Made by a program: the position numbers and the translations under genes
The notes under the pieces: model-generated
What the model saw: only the letters and a program-made list of their open reading frames with translations
What the model was told of the DNA's origin: nothing
The model's database searches: none
Shown: positions 53,050 through 61,523 of the stretch, in pieces
How the letters are laid out: each line of letters begins with the position of its first letter
Position numbering within the stretch: position 1 is the stretch's first letter
Source: Novosphingobium sp. SG751A
Lineage (GTDB): Bacteria > Pseudomonadota > Alphaproteobacteria > Sphingomonadales > Sphingomonadaceae
Length of the DNA: 64,000 nt
Direction: 5' to 3'
NCBI RefSeq assembly: GCF_013149295.1
Contig: NZ_JABGCB010000020.1
Coordinates: 1 to 64,000 of the forward strand

Positions 53050-54701
53050 CACCTGTTCTGCCGGGGCTGACCGCCCTGCTGTCTGCGGCGGCGGATGCGG
53101 CGGCGGCTTTTGTCGCGCGGGCAGAGCCGCAGGTGAAAGCCCGCATCGCCACGCCTGAAGGCAAGGTGGACCGCGTGGCCGCCGATGTGGAACAGCATAT
53201 CGTCCATGGCTTTGGCTGGTATGCCTCCTATGCCGAATTGCTGCGCGAGGTGGCCGCTTGGGCCGCCGCGCTGGAAACGGCCGGGGAATTTACCGAGGTC
53301 GAGGCCCTGCTCGCACAATTGCTGTTTGCCGAATATGGGGCACAGATGCGCGGCGGCATCGCGATGAATCAGGGCGAGGTGATCCGCCCCGCCGATCTGT
53401 GCGATGATGCCTCGGCGCTGGATGCGCCCGCGATCACGCGCCTGATTCGCGAGGGCGGGATGCAAGGGGTGAAAACCGCCATCGCGCACCATCTGATCGA
53501 TGCGCGCGGGCGGGTGACTTTGGAAAATTGCGGGCTGGATGAAACGCTCACCCTGATCCGCGATCAGTTCTTTGCCCTGTCCAACGACAAGGTCGCGCCC
53601 CATGCCCACGAATGGCATTTGAAGGACGAATTGATCCCCATCGAGTTGGTCGATGAACTGGGCGAGATGGGCGTGTTCGCCATGACCATCCCGGAGGAAT
53701 TCGGCGGGCTGGGCATGGGCAAGACCGCGATGTGCGTAGTGTCCGAAGAACTATCTCGCGGGTGGATCGGGGTCGGCTCGCTGGCCACGCGGTCCGAAAT
53801 TGCCGCCGAACTGATCCTGACCGGCGGCACGCTGGAGCAGAAACAGCACTGGCTGCCCCAGATCGCCAGCGCGGCGATCCTGCCTACCGCCGTGTTCACC
53901 GAACCGGATACGGGATCGGACCTTGGCTCGCTGCGCACGCGCGCGACATTGGCCGGGGATGAATACAGCATCAGCGGCAACAAGACATGGATCACCCATG
54001 CCGCCCGCGCCGATGTGATGACGCTGCTGGTGCGCACCAATCCGGAAACGCGCAACCACAGCGGGCTCTCGATGCTGATCGCACCCAAGGCGCGCGGCGA
54101 TGAGGCCAACCCCTTCCCCAGCCCCGGCATGAGCGGGGGCGAGATCGGCGTGATCGGCTATCGCGGGATGAAGGAGTACGAAATCGGCTTTGACGATTTC
54201 CGCGTTCCCGCCGCCAATCTGCTGGGCGGGGTGGAGGGGCAGGGCTTCAAGCAATTGATGGCCACCTTCGAAAGCGCCCGCATCCAGACCGCTGCGCGCG
54301 CCATCGGCGTGGCGCAGGCCTCGCTCGACGTCGGCCTTGCCTATGCGATGGACCGCAAGCAATTCGGGCGACCGATCATCGAATTCCCCCGCGTGGCTAA
54401 CAAGCTGGCGATAATGGCGGCCGAAATCATGGGAGCGCGCCAGCTCACCTATTTCGCCGCCCGCCGCAAAGACGAGGGCAAAAGATGCGACCTTGAAGCC
54501 GGCATGGCCAAACTGATTGGCGCTCGCGTGGCATGGGCGGCGGCGGACAATGCCCTACAAATCCACGGCGGCAATGGGTTCGCGATGGAATATGTCGTCA
54601 GCCGCTTGCTGGCCGATGCGCGGATTTTGAACATTTTTGAAGGCGCGGGCGAGATTCAAGCGCAGGTGATTGCGCGGCGGTTATTGGATGGGGGAAATTA
54701 A
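53046..54701 (+). CDS. Long acyl-CoA dehydrogenase resembling (2S)-methylsuccinyl-CoA dehydrogenase (Mcd)
   Basis: The product is 551 residues, about 170 longer than usual ACADs. The N-terminal helical extension (HGFGWYASYAELLREVAAW, VEALLAQLLFAEYGAQMRGGIAMNQGEVIRP) matches what I know of Mcd from the ethylmalonyl-CoA pathway. The ACAD core has FAMTIPEEFGGLGMGKTAMC, FTEPDTGSDLGSLRT, NKTWITHAARADVMTLLVRT and catalytic Glu 532 in LNIFEGAGEIQAQVIARRLL. Mcd oxidises methylsuccinyl-CoA to mesaconyl-C1-CoA. The assignment rests on length, extension and remembered motifs; a paralogue acting on another branched acyl-CoA is possible. Confidence 0.75.
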   Translation: MTPVLPGLTALLSAAADAAAAFVARAEPQVKARIATPEGKVDRVAADVEQHIVHGFGWYASYAELLREVAAWAAALETAGEFTEVEALLAQLLFAEYGAQMRGGIAMNQGEVIRPADLCDDASALDAPAITRLIREGGMQGVKTAIAHHLIDARGRVTLENCGLDETLTLIRDQFFALSNDKVAPHAHEWHLKDELIPIELVDELGEMGVFAMTIPEEFGGLGMGKTAMCVVSEELSRGWIGVGSLATRSEIAAELILTGGTLEQKQHWLPQIASAAILPTAVFTEPDTGSDLGSLRTRATLAGDEYSISGNKTWITHAARADVMTLLVRTNPETRNHSGLSMLIAPKARGDEANPFPSPGMSGGEIGVIGYRGMKEYEIGFDDFRVPAANLLGGVEGQGFKQLMATFESARIQTAARAIGVAQASLDVGLAYAMDRKQFGRPIIEFPRVANKLAIMAAEIMGARQLTYFAARRKDEGKRCDLEAGMAKLIGARVAWAAADNALQIHGGNGFAMEYVVSRLLADARILNIFEGAGEIQAQVIARRLLDGGN

Positions 54702-54943
54702 AGAAGGGATTTTAGGTGCGAGGGTCTAGACCCTCGCGCTCCCGTTACTGTCTTTGTTGCGCTATGGGTTCGGCCATAGGTGTCGGACGCAGCGTTGAAA
54801 GTTTAAAGCCTACGGCGCGGATAGGGATGCCCCTTGCGCGCCGCAGGCTTTAATGATTGATGCCCAGCATGCGATCTTGCCCCACCCCATTAACGGGATT
54901 GCAAAGGGCTTTCGCCCTTTGCCCGCCGGAGGCAAACCCTTTC
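54702..54943. other. Convergent intergenic region with three hairpins
   Basis: About 240 bases between convergent genes. It contains a perfect 20-base palindrome (54718-54737, GCGAGGGTCT and complement), a long inverted repeat (54804-54853, 16 of 17 arm positions matching around TTAAAGCCTACGGCGCG) and a 9-base hairpin GCAAAGGGC/GCCCTTTGC (54901-54922). No gene seen. Termination in both directions is likely. Confidence 0.75.
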
Positions 54944-56116
54944 TTACAACCTCTCCACCACGGTCACATTGGCCATCCCGCCCGCCTCACACATGGTCTG
55001 CAAACCATACCGCCCCCCGGTCAAATGCAGTGCACTGACCAAAGTCGCCATCAGCTTTGCGCCAGACCCGCCCAGCGGATGGCCCAGAGCAATCGCCCCG
55101 CCATGTACATTCATCCGCGCCGGATCGGCCCCCATCGCCTGCACCCAAGCCAGCGGCACCGGAGCAAAGGCCTCGTTGACTTCATAGAGGTCAATGTCGC
55201 CAATCCCCATACCCGCCTTGCTCAACGCGCGCTGGGTGGCCGGGATCGGCGCCTCCAGCATGATGACGGGATCGTGGCCAAGAACGGTCATCTGATGGAT
55301 GCGGGCCAAGGGCTTCAAACCCAGCGCCTTGAGCCCACGCTCGTTGACCACCAGCACAGCCGCCGCGCCATCGCAGATCTGGCTGGCATTGGCCGCGCTG
55401 ATAACGCCGCCTTCGGTCAGCAATTTGACGCTTGCAATCTTTTCGAGGCTGGCGTCGGCGCGGATGCCCTCGTCGGTCTTGTGGATCACCGTCTCGCCTT
55501 CGGGCGTGACCACCTCCAGCGGGATGATTTCCGCGTCGAACTTGCCCGCCGCCGTGGCGGCGGCGGCGCGGCGGTGGCTTTCCAGCGCATAGGCGTCCAG
55601 CACATCGCGCGTCAGGCCATATTTCTTCGCCAGCATTTCGGCCCCGCCAAACTGGCTGAAGGGCGTGTCGGGATAGCGCGCCTCGATGCCGGGGCTGCGA
55701 TAGGTGCCAAACCCATGCTTGGCGGCCAGCGTCCAGGGCAGGCCCATCGGCACGCGGGTCATGCTCTCGACGCCCGCCGCGATGACGACATCCATCACGC
55801 CCGCCATCACCGTGGCGGCGGCGAAATGGACGGCCTGCTGGCTCGATCCGCACTGGCGGTCGACATGGGTGCCGGGCACCGATTCGGGCAATCCACCCGC
55901 CAGCACCGCGTTGCGGGCGATATTGGCGCCCTGCTCACCGCCTGGACAGGCGCAGCCCATAATGACATCCTCGACCAGCGCGGGATCAATGCCCGCCCGG
56001 TCGATCAATCCGGCCAGCACCCGCCCGGCCAGATCCGCCGGATGCACCCCGGCCAGCCGCCCGCCGCGCTTGCCCCCGGCCGAACGCGCCACGGCCACGA
56101 TATAGGCTTCCGCCAT
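54944..56116 (-). CDS. Acetyl-CoA acyltransferase (thiolase), FadA5/FadA6-like branch
   Basis: The product is 390 residues. GAGAGGATGAGGC precedes the ATG. Nucleophile Cys 89 in VDRQCGSSQQAVHFAA, NEAFAPVPLAWVQAM, HGGAIALGHPLGGSGAK and TMCEAGGMANV. The GSSQQA and MCEAGGMAN motifs are typical of the thiolases used in steroid side-chain and ring catabolism (FadA5/FadA6 type), though ordinary long-chain thiolases share part of this. It lies downstream of cofC in the same direction, 74 bases apart. Confidence 0.9.
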   Translation of the reverse strand: MAEAYIVAVARSAGGKRGGRLAGVHPADLAGRVLAGLIDRAGIDPALVEDVIMGCACPGGEQGANIARNAVLAGGLPESVPGTHVDRQCGSSQQAVHFAAATVMAGVMDVVIAAGVESMTRVPMGLPWTLAAKHGFGTYRSPGIEARYPDTPFSQFGGAEMLAKKYGLTRDVLDAYALESHRRAAAATAAGKFDAEIIPLEVVTPEGETVIHKTDEGIRADASLEKIASVKLLTEGGVISAANASQICDGAAAVLVVNERGLKALGLKPLARIHQMTVLGHDPVIMLEAPIPATQRALSKAGMGIGDIDLYEVNEAFAPVPLAWVQAMGADPARMNVHGGAIALGHPLGGSGAKLMATLVSALHLTGGRYGLQTMCEAGGMANVTVVERL

Positions 56117-56190
56117 GCCTCATCCTCTCTTTATGAATCTATACTGTGATGCAGATTTATAGGCATTTCAGCCCGGATCACACAAGCCAA

Positions 56191-56775
56191 TTATGCCCTT
56201 GAGAGCAAAATAGGCAGATCCGCAGGCACATCCAGATCGCGCGCCAGCCCCTCGCGCCGGATCACCCGGCAGCCCAGCCCCGCGCGCTGCGCCTCGCGCT
56301 CATGCGCGGCGCGGCTGCCCGGCCCAAAGCGCAGGGCGAGGATCGCGGGATGGGCCAGATAAAGCGCATTGGTCCCCTGCCCTGCCGTGTCGGTGGCAAT
56401 CATCACCGAGACGCCCATGGGCGGCGCCAGCATCACGCGCAAATCCTGCGGCCCCAGCAAGGGCAGATCGGAACTGACGATCAGCACCGGCGCGCGCGCC
56501 ATCCGGTCCAGTTTCAGCAAAGCCTGCGCCAGCGCCGGATTATGCCCCGCGCATGTCTCGCGCAGCGCCATCGCGCCTGCCGCGCGCGCCTGCGCCTGCG
56601 CATCCTCGTCGCGGCTGACCACCAGCACATCGGCAACCTGCCCTGCCTGCCCCAACACATGGGCAAACAGCCGCCGCGCCAAAACCTCTCGCGCCGCATC
56701 ATCCATCACGCCCGCCAGCCGCGACTTGGCCCGCGCGAAAGGCTTGACCGGGATGAGGATGACTGGCCGCGCCAT
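56191..56775 (-). CDS. cofC: CofC: 2-phospho-L-lactate (or PEP/3-phosphoglycerate) guanylyltransferase
   Basis: The product is 194 residues. The N-terminus VILIPVKPFARAKSRLAGVM is the hallmark of the CofC/FbiD nucleotidyltransferase family; ALLKLDRMARAPVLIVSSDLPLLG with the acidic DLP motif and a C-terminal DVPADLPIL segment follow. It activates the phospho-carboxylate with GTP for transfer to Fo by CofD. Whether the substrate is 2-phospholactate, phosphoenolpyruvate or 3-phosphoglycerate cannot be told by eye. It starts 4 bases after the cofD stop and is last in the F420 operon. Confidence 0.88.
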   Translation of the reverse strand: MARPVILIPVKPFARAKSRLAGVMDDAAREVLARRLFAHVLGQAGQVADVLVVSRDEDAQAQARAAGAMALRETCAGHNPALAQALLKLDRMARAPVLIVSSDLPLLGPQDLRVMLAPPMGVSVMIATDTAGQGTNALYLAHPAILALRFGPGSRAAHEREAQRAGLGCRVIRREGLARDLDVPADLPILLSRA

Positions 56776-56779
56776 CGCC

Positions 56780-57709
56780 TCAATTCGCCAGTTCGCGGGC
56801 AAAGCCCAGCACTTCACGCGCCAGCCTCGCCTGATCGGCGGCATCGCGCATCAGCGTATCGGTGGCGCAGACCACCAGGCCATTGAGCGCCCCGGCATCT
56901 GCGCTGTCCACCATCAACCCATCGATCAACCCGGCATATTGATCCGCCACCGCGCCCGGCGTGGTGCCAAGGCCCAGCTCGCCCATAATCTTGGCCGCCG
57001 GCCCCTTGATCGCCTGTCCGGCAATAAAGGGCGAGAGCGCGACCGCAGGCACCCTGCGCCGCATCAAGGCATCCCTGACCCCCGGCACCGACAGGATCGG
57101 CGCAATCGAAAGGATCGGGTTGGACGGGCAAAAGACAATCGCCTCCAACCCCGGATCGGCCAGAGCCGCCGCAAAACCCTGCGCCATATGCGCCCGCTCC
57201 GCCCCGTCGAACCGGATCGCGCGGAACACAGGCGCGCATTGCCGTCGCACGAAATAGTCCTGAAAAGCCAGGTCGCCCTCATCGGTAGAAATGATCGTGC
57301 GCACCGGATCATCGCTCATCGGCACAACCGACTGGCCAATGCCCAGCGCCGCCGCCATCCGCGCCACCACCGCCGAGAGGCTTTGCCCCCCGCGCAGCGC
57401 CTGCGTGCGCAGCACATGCGTGGCCAGATCGCGGTCGCCCAGCGCGAACCATGTCTCTCCGCCCAACTTGCCCGCCATGTCCATAAAGGCCCATGTCTCG
57501 TCCGCGACGCCCCAGCCCTTTTCGCGGTTGTTCATCCCCGCAAGGGCATAGGTGACAGAATCAATATCAGGGCAGATGCTCAGGCCCATATGTTCAAAAT
57601 CATCGCCGGTATTGACCGCGATGGTCAATTCGCCCGCAGGCAGCACGGCGGCCAGCCCCGCCGCCAATTTGGCCCCGCCGACCCCGCCCGCTATTGCCAA
57701 TATGCTCAT
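56780..57709 (-). CDS. cofD: CofD: 2-phospho-L-lactate transferase
   Basis: The product is 309 residues. It has the CofD/FbiA motifs ILAIAGGVGGAKLAAGLA at the start, VNTGDDFEHMGLSICPDIDSV, then GDRDLATHVLRTQALRGG, PMSDDPVRTII, FCPSNPILSIAPIL and AVALSPFIAGQAIKGPA. The enzyme transfers the phospho-carboxylate moiety from the CofC product to Fo, giving F420-0 (or dehydro-F420-0). It overlaps cofE by 4 bases (ATGA). Length is normal for the family. Confidence 0.95.
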   Translation of the reverse strand: MSILAIAGGVGGAKLAAGLAAVLPAGELTIAVNTGDDFEHMGLSICPDIDSVTYALAGMNNREKGWGVADETWAFMDMAGKLGGETWFALGDRDLATHVLRTQALRGGQSLSAVVARMAAALGIGQSVVPMSDDPVRTIISTDEGDLAFQDYFVRRQCAPVFRAIRFDGAERAHMAQGFAAALADPGLEAIVFCPSNPILSIAPILSVPGVRDALMRRRVPAVALSPFIAGQAIKGPAAKIMGELGLGTTPGAVADQYAGLIDGLMVDSADAGALNGLVVCATDTLMRDAADQARLAREVLGFARELAN

Positions 57710-58461
57710 GGGAACAGATCCATTTCCAGCGGGCGGATCAGTTCCGCCGCCTTGCCCTCACGCCGACCATAGGCCACCCCGCGCAGCAGCACGATGGGCG
57801 ATCCTTCCGCCGCCTGTCCCATGGCCAGCGAGGCTGCCGCCGCCACTTCATCGGCAAGGCCCAATTCGCTGGTGGCCAGTTCGCGGCCATAGAGATCGGG
57901 CGTGCCGCGCAGATCAAGCAGGCCCGCCATGCCCGCACAACCAATCGCCACGCCGCATGTGCCATTGCGCCATGCGCGGCCAAAACTGTCGATGATGACC
58001 ACCGCCACATCGGCCCCGCTGGCCTTGACCAAGGCGCTGCGGATGGCCGCCGCGCTGGCGTCGGGGTCCAGCGGGAGAAGAAGCGCCACCGGCTCCTCGC
58101 CCTGATCGACATTGGACTGGTCGATCCCGGCATTGGCCAGCACAAAACCCAGCCGATGCCGCACGATCAGCACCCCGCGCCGCACCCGCATCACCCGCTC
58201 GCTTTCCGACAGGATCAGCTCGACCAGCCGCGCATCCTTGTCGCATCGCGCGGCCAGATCCTGCGCGGCAAACGAGGGGCGCACGCCCGAAAGCGGCACA
58301 GCGCGCCCCTCCGCCTTGGACACGATCTTTTGCGCCAGAACGATGATATCGCCATCGCGCAAAGCCAACCCGTCCACGCCCAGCGCATCAAGGATCACCC
58401 GCCCCAGATCATCGCCCGGCGCGATCAGCGGCACGCCGGGCAAGGTGTGGATCGAAATCAT
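57706..58461 (-). CDS. cofE: CofE: F420-0:gamma-glutamyl ligase
   Basis: The product is 251 residues. LPGVPLIAPGDDLG, DGDIIVLAQKIVSKAEGR, VRRGVLIVRHRLGFVLANAGIDQSNVD and IIDSFGRAWRNGTCGVAIGCAG are characteristic CofE motifs; the enzyme adds gamma-linked glutamates to F420-0 with GTP. It has only the ligase domain and lacks the C-terminal FMN-reductase domain found in the mycobacterial FbiB fusion. That bears on whether the phospholactate or PEP route is used. It lies 5 bases after fno. Confidence 0.95.
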   Translation of the reverse strand: MISIHTLPGVPLIAPGDDLGRVILDALGVDGLALRDGDIIVLAQKIVSKAEGRAVPLSGVRPSFAAQDLAARCDKDARLVELILSESERVMRVRRGVLIVRHRLGFVLANAGIDQSNVDQGEEPVALLLPLDPDASAAAIRSALVKASGADVAVVIIDSFGRAWRNGTCGVAIGCAGMAGLLDLRGTPDLYGRELATSELGLADEVAAAASLAMGQAAEGSPIVLLRGVAYGRREGKAAELIRPLEMDLFP

Positions 58462-58466
58462 ATGTC

Positions 58467-59126
58467 TTACACGCCCGTGATGCGAATGCCCGCGCCCGGC
58501 ACTTTATACCGCCGATTGAGCGCGATCAGCACCGAAGTCAGCCCCTCGGCCACAATCGAATTGCACAGGGGGCCGGCATACCATGCGCGCAGGCCAATCT
58601 CCTGCGCCAGCGCCACCACCTCATCGCCCGCCGCGCCATCATCGGCGCAGACCAGAACGTCACATTCGATCTCTTCATCCAGCTTGGTCAGGTGATGGGC
58701 GGAAATGTTCTGAAAGGCCGAAACCACCCGGACACTTTCGCCCAGCATTTTCTGCACCACCTCGACCGCTGAACCGCCTTCGGGAATATGCACCCGGCTG
58801 ACCTTGGGCGGGACCAGCGGCACCGTCACATCGATCAGGATCTTGCCCGCAAGGCCCGCGGCCACTTCCTGCACGGTGGCCTGCTGCGCCGCATAGGGCA
58901 CGGCCAGCACGACAATATCAGCCGCGACGGCGGCATCGACGTTGGCCATGCCCGACACATTGCCGCCGCCCAGCGTGGCATTCATCGCCGCCGCACTTTC
59001 GCCCGCGCGCTCGGCGCTGCGTCCGCCGATGATGACGCGGTGGCCCTTGTGCGCCCAGCGCAGCGCCAGCCCGCCGCCTTCCTTGCCCGTGCCGCCCAGA
59101 ACGGCGATGGTTGCCTTATCCTGCAT
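58467..59126 (-). CDS. fno: F420-dependent NADP reductase (Fno/NpdG)
   Basis: The product is 219 residues. The Rossmann motif IAVLGGTGKEGGGLALRWAHKGH and the following IIGGRSAER (NADPH-phosphate contact), IVVLAVPYAAQQATV, and FQNISAHHLTKLD are the family hallmarks. It exchanges hydride between NADPH and F420, supplying F420H2 to client enzymes. ATG at 59126 follows GAGG and overlaps the fbiC end by 11 bases. It is the only visible F420-using enzyme in the window. Confidence 0.9.
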   Translation of the reverse strand: MQDKATIAVLGGTGKEGGGLALRWAHKGHRVIIGGRSAERAGESAAAMNATLGGGNVSGMANVDAAVAADIVVLAVPYAAQQATVQEVAAGLAGKILIDVTVPLVPPKVSRVHIPEGGSAVEVVQKMLGESVRVVSAFQNISAHHLTKLDEEIECDVLVCADDGAAGDEVVALAQEIGLRAWYAGPLCNSIVAEGLTSVLIALNRRYKVPGAGIRITGV

Positions 59127-61506
59127 GTTCAAACCTCTCTGTTTTATCATTGGCCCCTTCGCGCTTTTTGCGCGGCGGGGTCTGAATCATCGGGGTCAGC
59201 GAGGGCGCATTCAGCCCGCGCTGGTGGATCTCCTGCGCCACAGCGCCATAGGCGGTGCTGCGCTGCACCGGCACGCGGCCGATGCTGCGGATCAGCGCCT
59301 CCATCGCCTCGGGCGGCATTTCCTGCCCATGGGCGGCGCCCGCCGCGCGGCTGATGCTTTCATTCATCAAGGTGCCGCCCAGATCGTTGGCGCCCGAATT
59401 GAGGCAGGCCTTCACGCCTTCCTCGCCCAGTTTCACCCAACTGGTCTGGATCGAATCGATGCGGCCATTCAGCACCAGCCGCGCCACGGCGTGCATCAGG
59501 CGCACCTCGCGGAAGGTCGGGCCATGGCGCGCCTGCCCCTTGATCGCCATCGGCGCCTCCATATGGATAAAGGGCAGAGGCACAAATTCGGTAAAGCCCC
59601 CGGTGCGTTCCTGAAGCTCGCGGATGCGGATCAGGTGGCGCGCCCAATGTCGGGGTGTTTCGACATGGCCGAACATGATCGTCGCGGTGGTCTTGAAGCC
59701 CACCTTATGCGCCGTCTCGATCACCTCCAGCCATTCGTCGGTGGTCAGCTTGTCGGGGCAAATGACATCGCGCACCTCATCATCAAGGATTTCCGCCGCC
59801 GTGCCGGGCAACGTATCCAGCCCGGCCTCTTTCAGAGCGCGCAGATAGTTTTCGAGCGAGAGATTGGACGCCTTGGCCCCCTGCGACACCTCCAGCGGCG
59901 AGAAGGCATGGATATGCATCTCCGGCACCGCCGCACGCACCGCCTTGGCCAGATTGATATAGGTCTCGCCGGTGTAATGCGGATGGATGCCGCCTTGCAG
60001 GCAGACCTCGGTGGCCCCGCGCGCCCATGCCTCGGCGGTGCGGCGGATCACCTCGTCCATCGACAGGTCATAGGGCCGCCCGCGCAGGGCCTCGGCCATA
60101 TCGCCCTTGGAAAAGGCGCAGAAGCCGCATTTGAAGGTGCAGATATTGGTGTAATTGATGTTGCGGTTGACGACATAGGTGATCGCCTCCCCCTTCTTTT
60201 CCCGCCGCAGATTGTCCGCCGCCGCGCAGACATGCTCCAGATCGGCATCGCGCGCGGAAAACAGCGTGACAATGGCGTCTTCGTCCAACGCACCGCCCGC
60301 CATCGCCGATTGAACCACCTGCGCAATGGCCGGGGCAACCGACAGAACCGAGCCGAGCGCCGCCCGCTTGGGCAAGGCGACACCGGGCGACCACATATCA
60401 TCGCGAGCGAAGCCTGGGGCATCGCTGGCCGCCAGTATGGCGCGGCGCATGGATGGCGCCTGCCACTGCGCGCCCAGCCATGCAGGGTAAGCGGGCAGAC
60501 GCGCGACAAGACTGCGGCCCGCTTGCTCGGTCCCGCCGCGCAGGCGCTCCACTTCGGGCCATGGCGCTTCGGGGTTCACATGGTCGATGGTGACGGGCGA
60601 CACCCCGCCCCAATCGTTGATCCCCGCCGCGATCAGGCGCGGAAAATCATCCGCCGACAGGTTGGGCGGGGCCTGAATATTCATATCCGGCCCCAGAATC
60701 AGCCGCGCCGCCGCGATGGTCCAGAGCAGGTCATCGAGATCCGGCTCGGGCGCATCGGCCATGGGGGTGCGAGCTTTGGCGCGGAAATTCTGAACGATGA
60801 CTTCCTGCACATGGCCGTAACGGCGGTGCTCGGCAGCAATGGCTTCAAGCGCCTCGATGCGTTCCCCGCGCGTTTCGCCAATGCCGATCAGGATGCCGGT
60901 GGTGAAAGGCACATGCAATTCACCCGCCTGGCGCAGCATGGCCAGCCGCGCCTCGGGCTCCTTGTCGGGCGAACGGTAATGCGGTCCGCCCTTTGCGCAC
61001 AGGCGCGGGCTGAGCGATTCGAGCATCAGCCCCTGCGAGACGGACACCTCGCGCAAACGCGCCATCTCGTCACGGCTCATCACGCCCGCGTTCACATGGG
61101 GCAGCAGGCCCGTTTCATCGCGCACCGCCGCGCACATGGCGACCAGATAGTCGATGGTGCTGGCATAGCCCATCTTGGCCAGCGCCTCGCGCGCCGCGCT
61201 GTAGCGCAGCTCCGGCTTGTCGCCCAAAGTGAAAAGCGCCTCGGTGCAGCCCGCCGCCGCCCCGGCGCGGGCCACGGCCAGCACATCCTCGCGGCTCATA
61301 TAGGGCGATTCGCCCGGCTGAGGCGGCTGGGCAAAGGTGCAGTAATGACACCGGTCGCGGCACAATTGCGTGAGCGGGATGAACACCTTGCGCGACCATG
61401 TCTGCACCCGCCCATGCCCCGCATCGCGCAAGGCACAGGCCGCCGCCATCATGGCATCAAGCGGCATATCCGCATTAAAGGCGCCAGTTTTGGTCGCGCT
61501 TTCCAC
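59116..61506 (-). CDS. fbiC: FbiC: fused CofG/CofH Fo (7,8-didemethyl-8-hydroxy-5-deazariboflavin) synthase
   Basis: The product is 796 residues, somewhat shorter than the roughly 850-residue actinobacterial fusions. Residues 1 to about 390 are CofG with radical-SAM cysteines 49, 53, 56 (LCRDRCHYCTF). Residues about 400-796 are CofH with cysteines 456, 460, 463 (ICTFKCGFCAFSKG). Later CofH motifs LQGGIHPHYTG and LGGTLMNESISRAAG are present. It makes the deazaflavin Fo from tyrosine and a ribityl-uracil. GTG start at 61506 after GGGAGAGAG, 17 bases after the TetR gene, so the two are probably co-transcribed. Confidence 0.95.
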   Translation of the reverse strand: MESATKTGAFNADMPLDAMMAAACALRDAGHGRVQTWSRKVFIPLTQLCRDRCHYCTFAQPPQPGESPYMSREDVLAVARAGAAAGCTEALFTLGDKPELRYSAAREALAKMGYASTIDYLVAMCAAVRDETGLLPHVNAGVMSRDEMARLREVSVSQGLMLESLSPRLCAKGGPHYRSPDKEPEARLAMLRQAGELHVPFTTGILIGIGETRGERIEALEAIAAEHRRYGHVQEVIVQNFRAKARTPMADAPEPDLDDLLWTIAAARLILGPDMNIQAPPNLSADDFPRLIAAGINDWGGVSPVTIDHVNPEAPWPEVERLRGGTEQAGRSLVARLPAYPAWLGAQWQAPSMRRAILAASDAPGFARDDMWSPGVALPKRAALGSVLSVAPAIAQVVQSAMAGGALDEDAIVTLFSARDADLEHVCAAADNLRREKKGEAITYVVNRNINYTNICTFKCGFCAFSKGDMAEALRGRPYDLSMDEVIRRTAEAWARGATEVCLQGGIHPHYTGETYINLAKAVRAAVPEMHIHAFSPLEVSQGAKASNLSLENYLRALKEAGLDTLPGTAAEILDDEVRDVICPDKLTTDEWLEVIETAHKVGFKTTATIMFGHVETPRHWARHLIRIRELQERTGGFTEFVPLPFIHMEAPMAIKGQARHGPTFREVRLMHAVARLVLNGRIDSIQTSWVKLGEEGVKACLNSGANDLGGTLMNESISRAAGAAHGQEMPPEAMEALIRSIGRVPVQRSTAYGAVAQEIHQRGLNAPSLTPMIQTPPRKKREGANDKTERFEHAG

Positions 61507-61523
61507 TATCTCTCTCCCGTATT

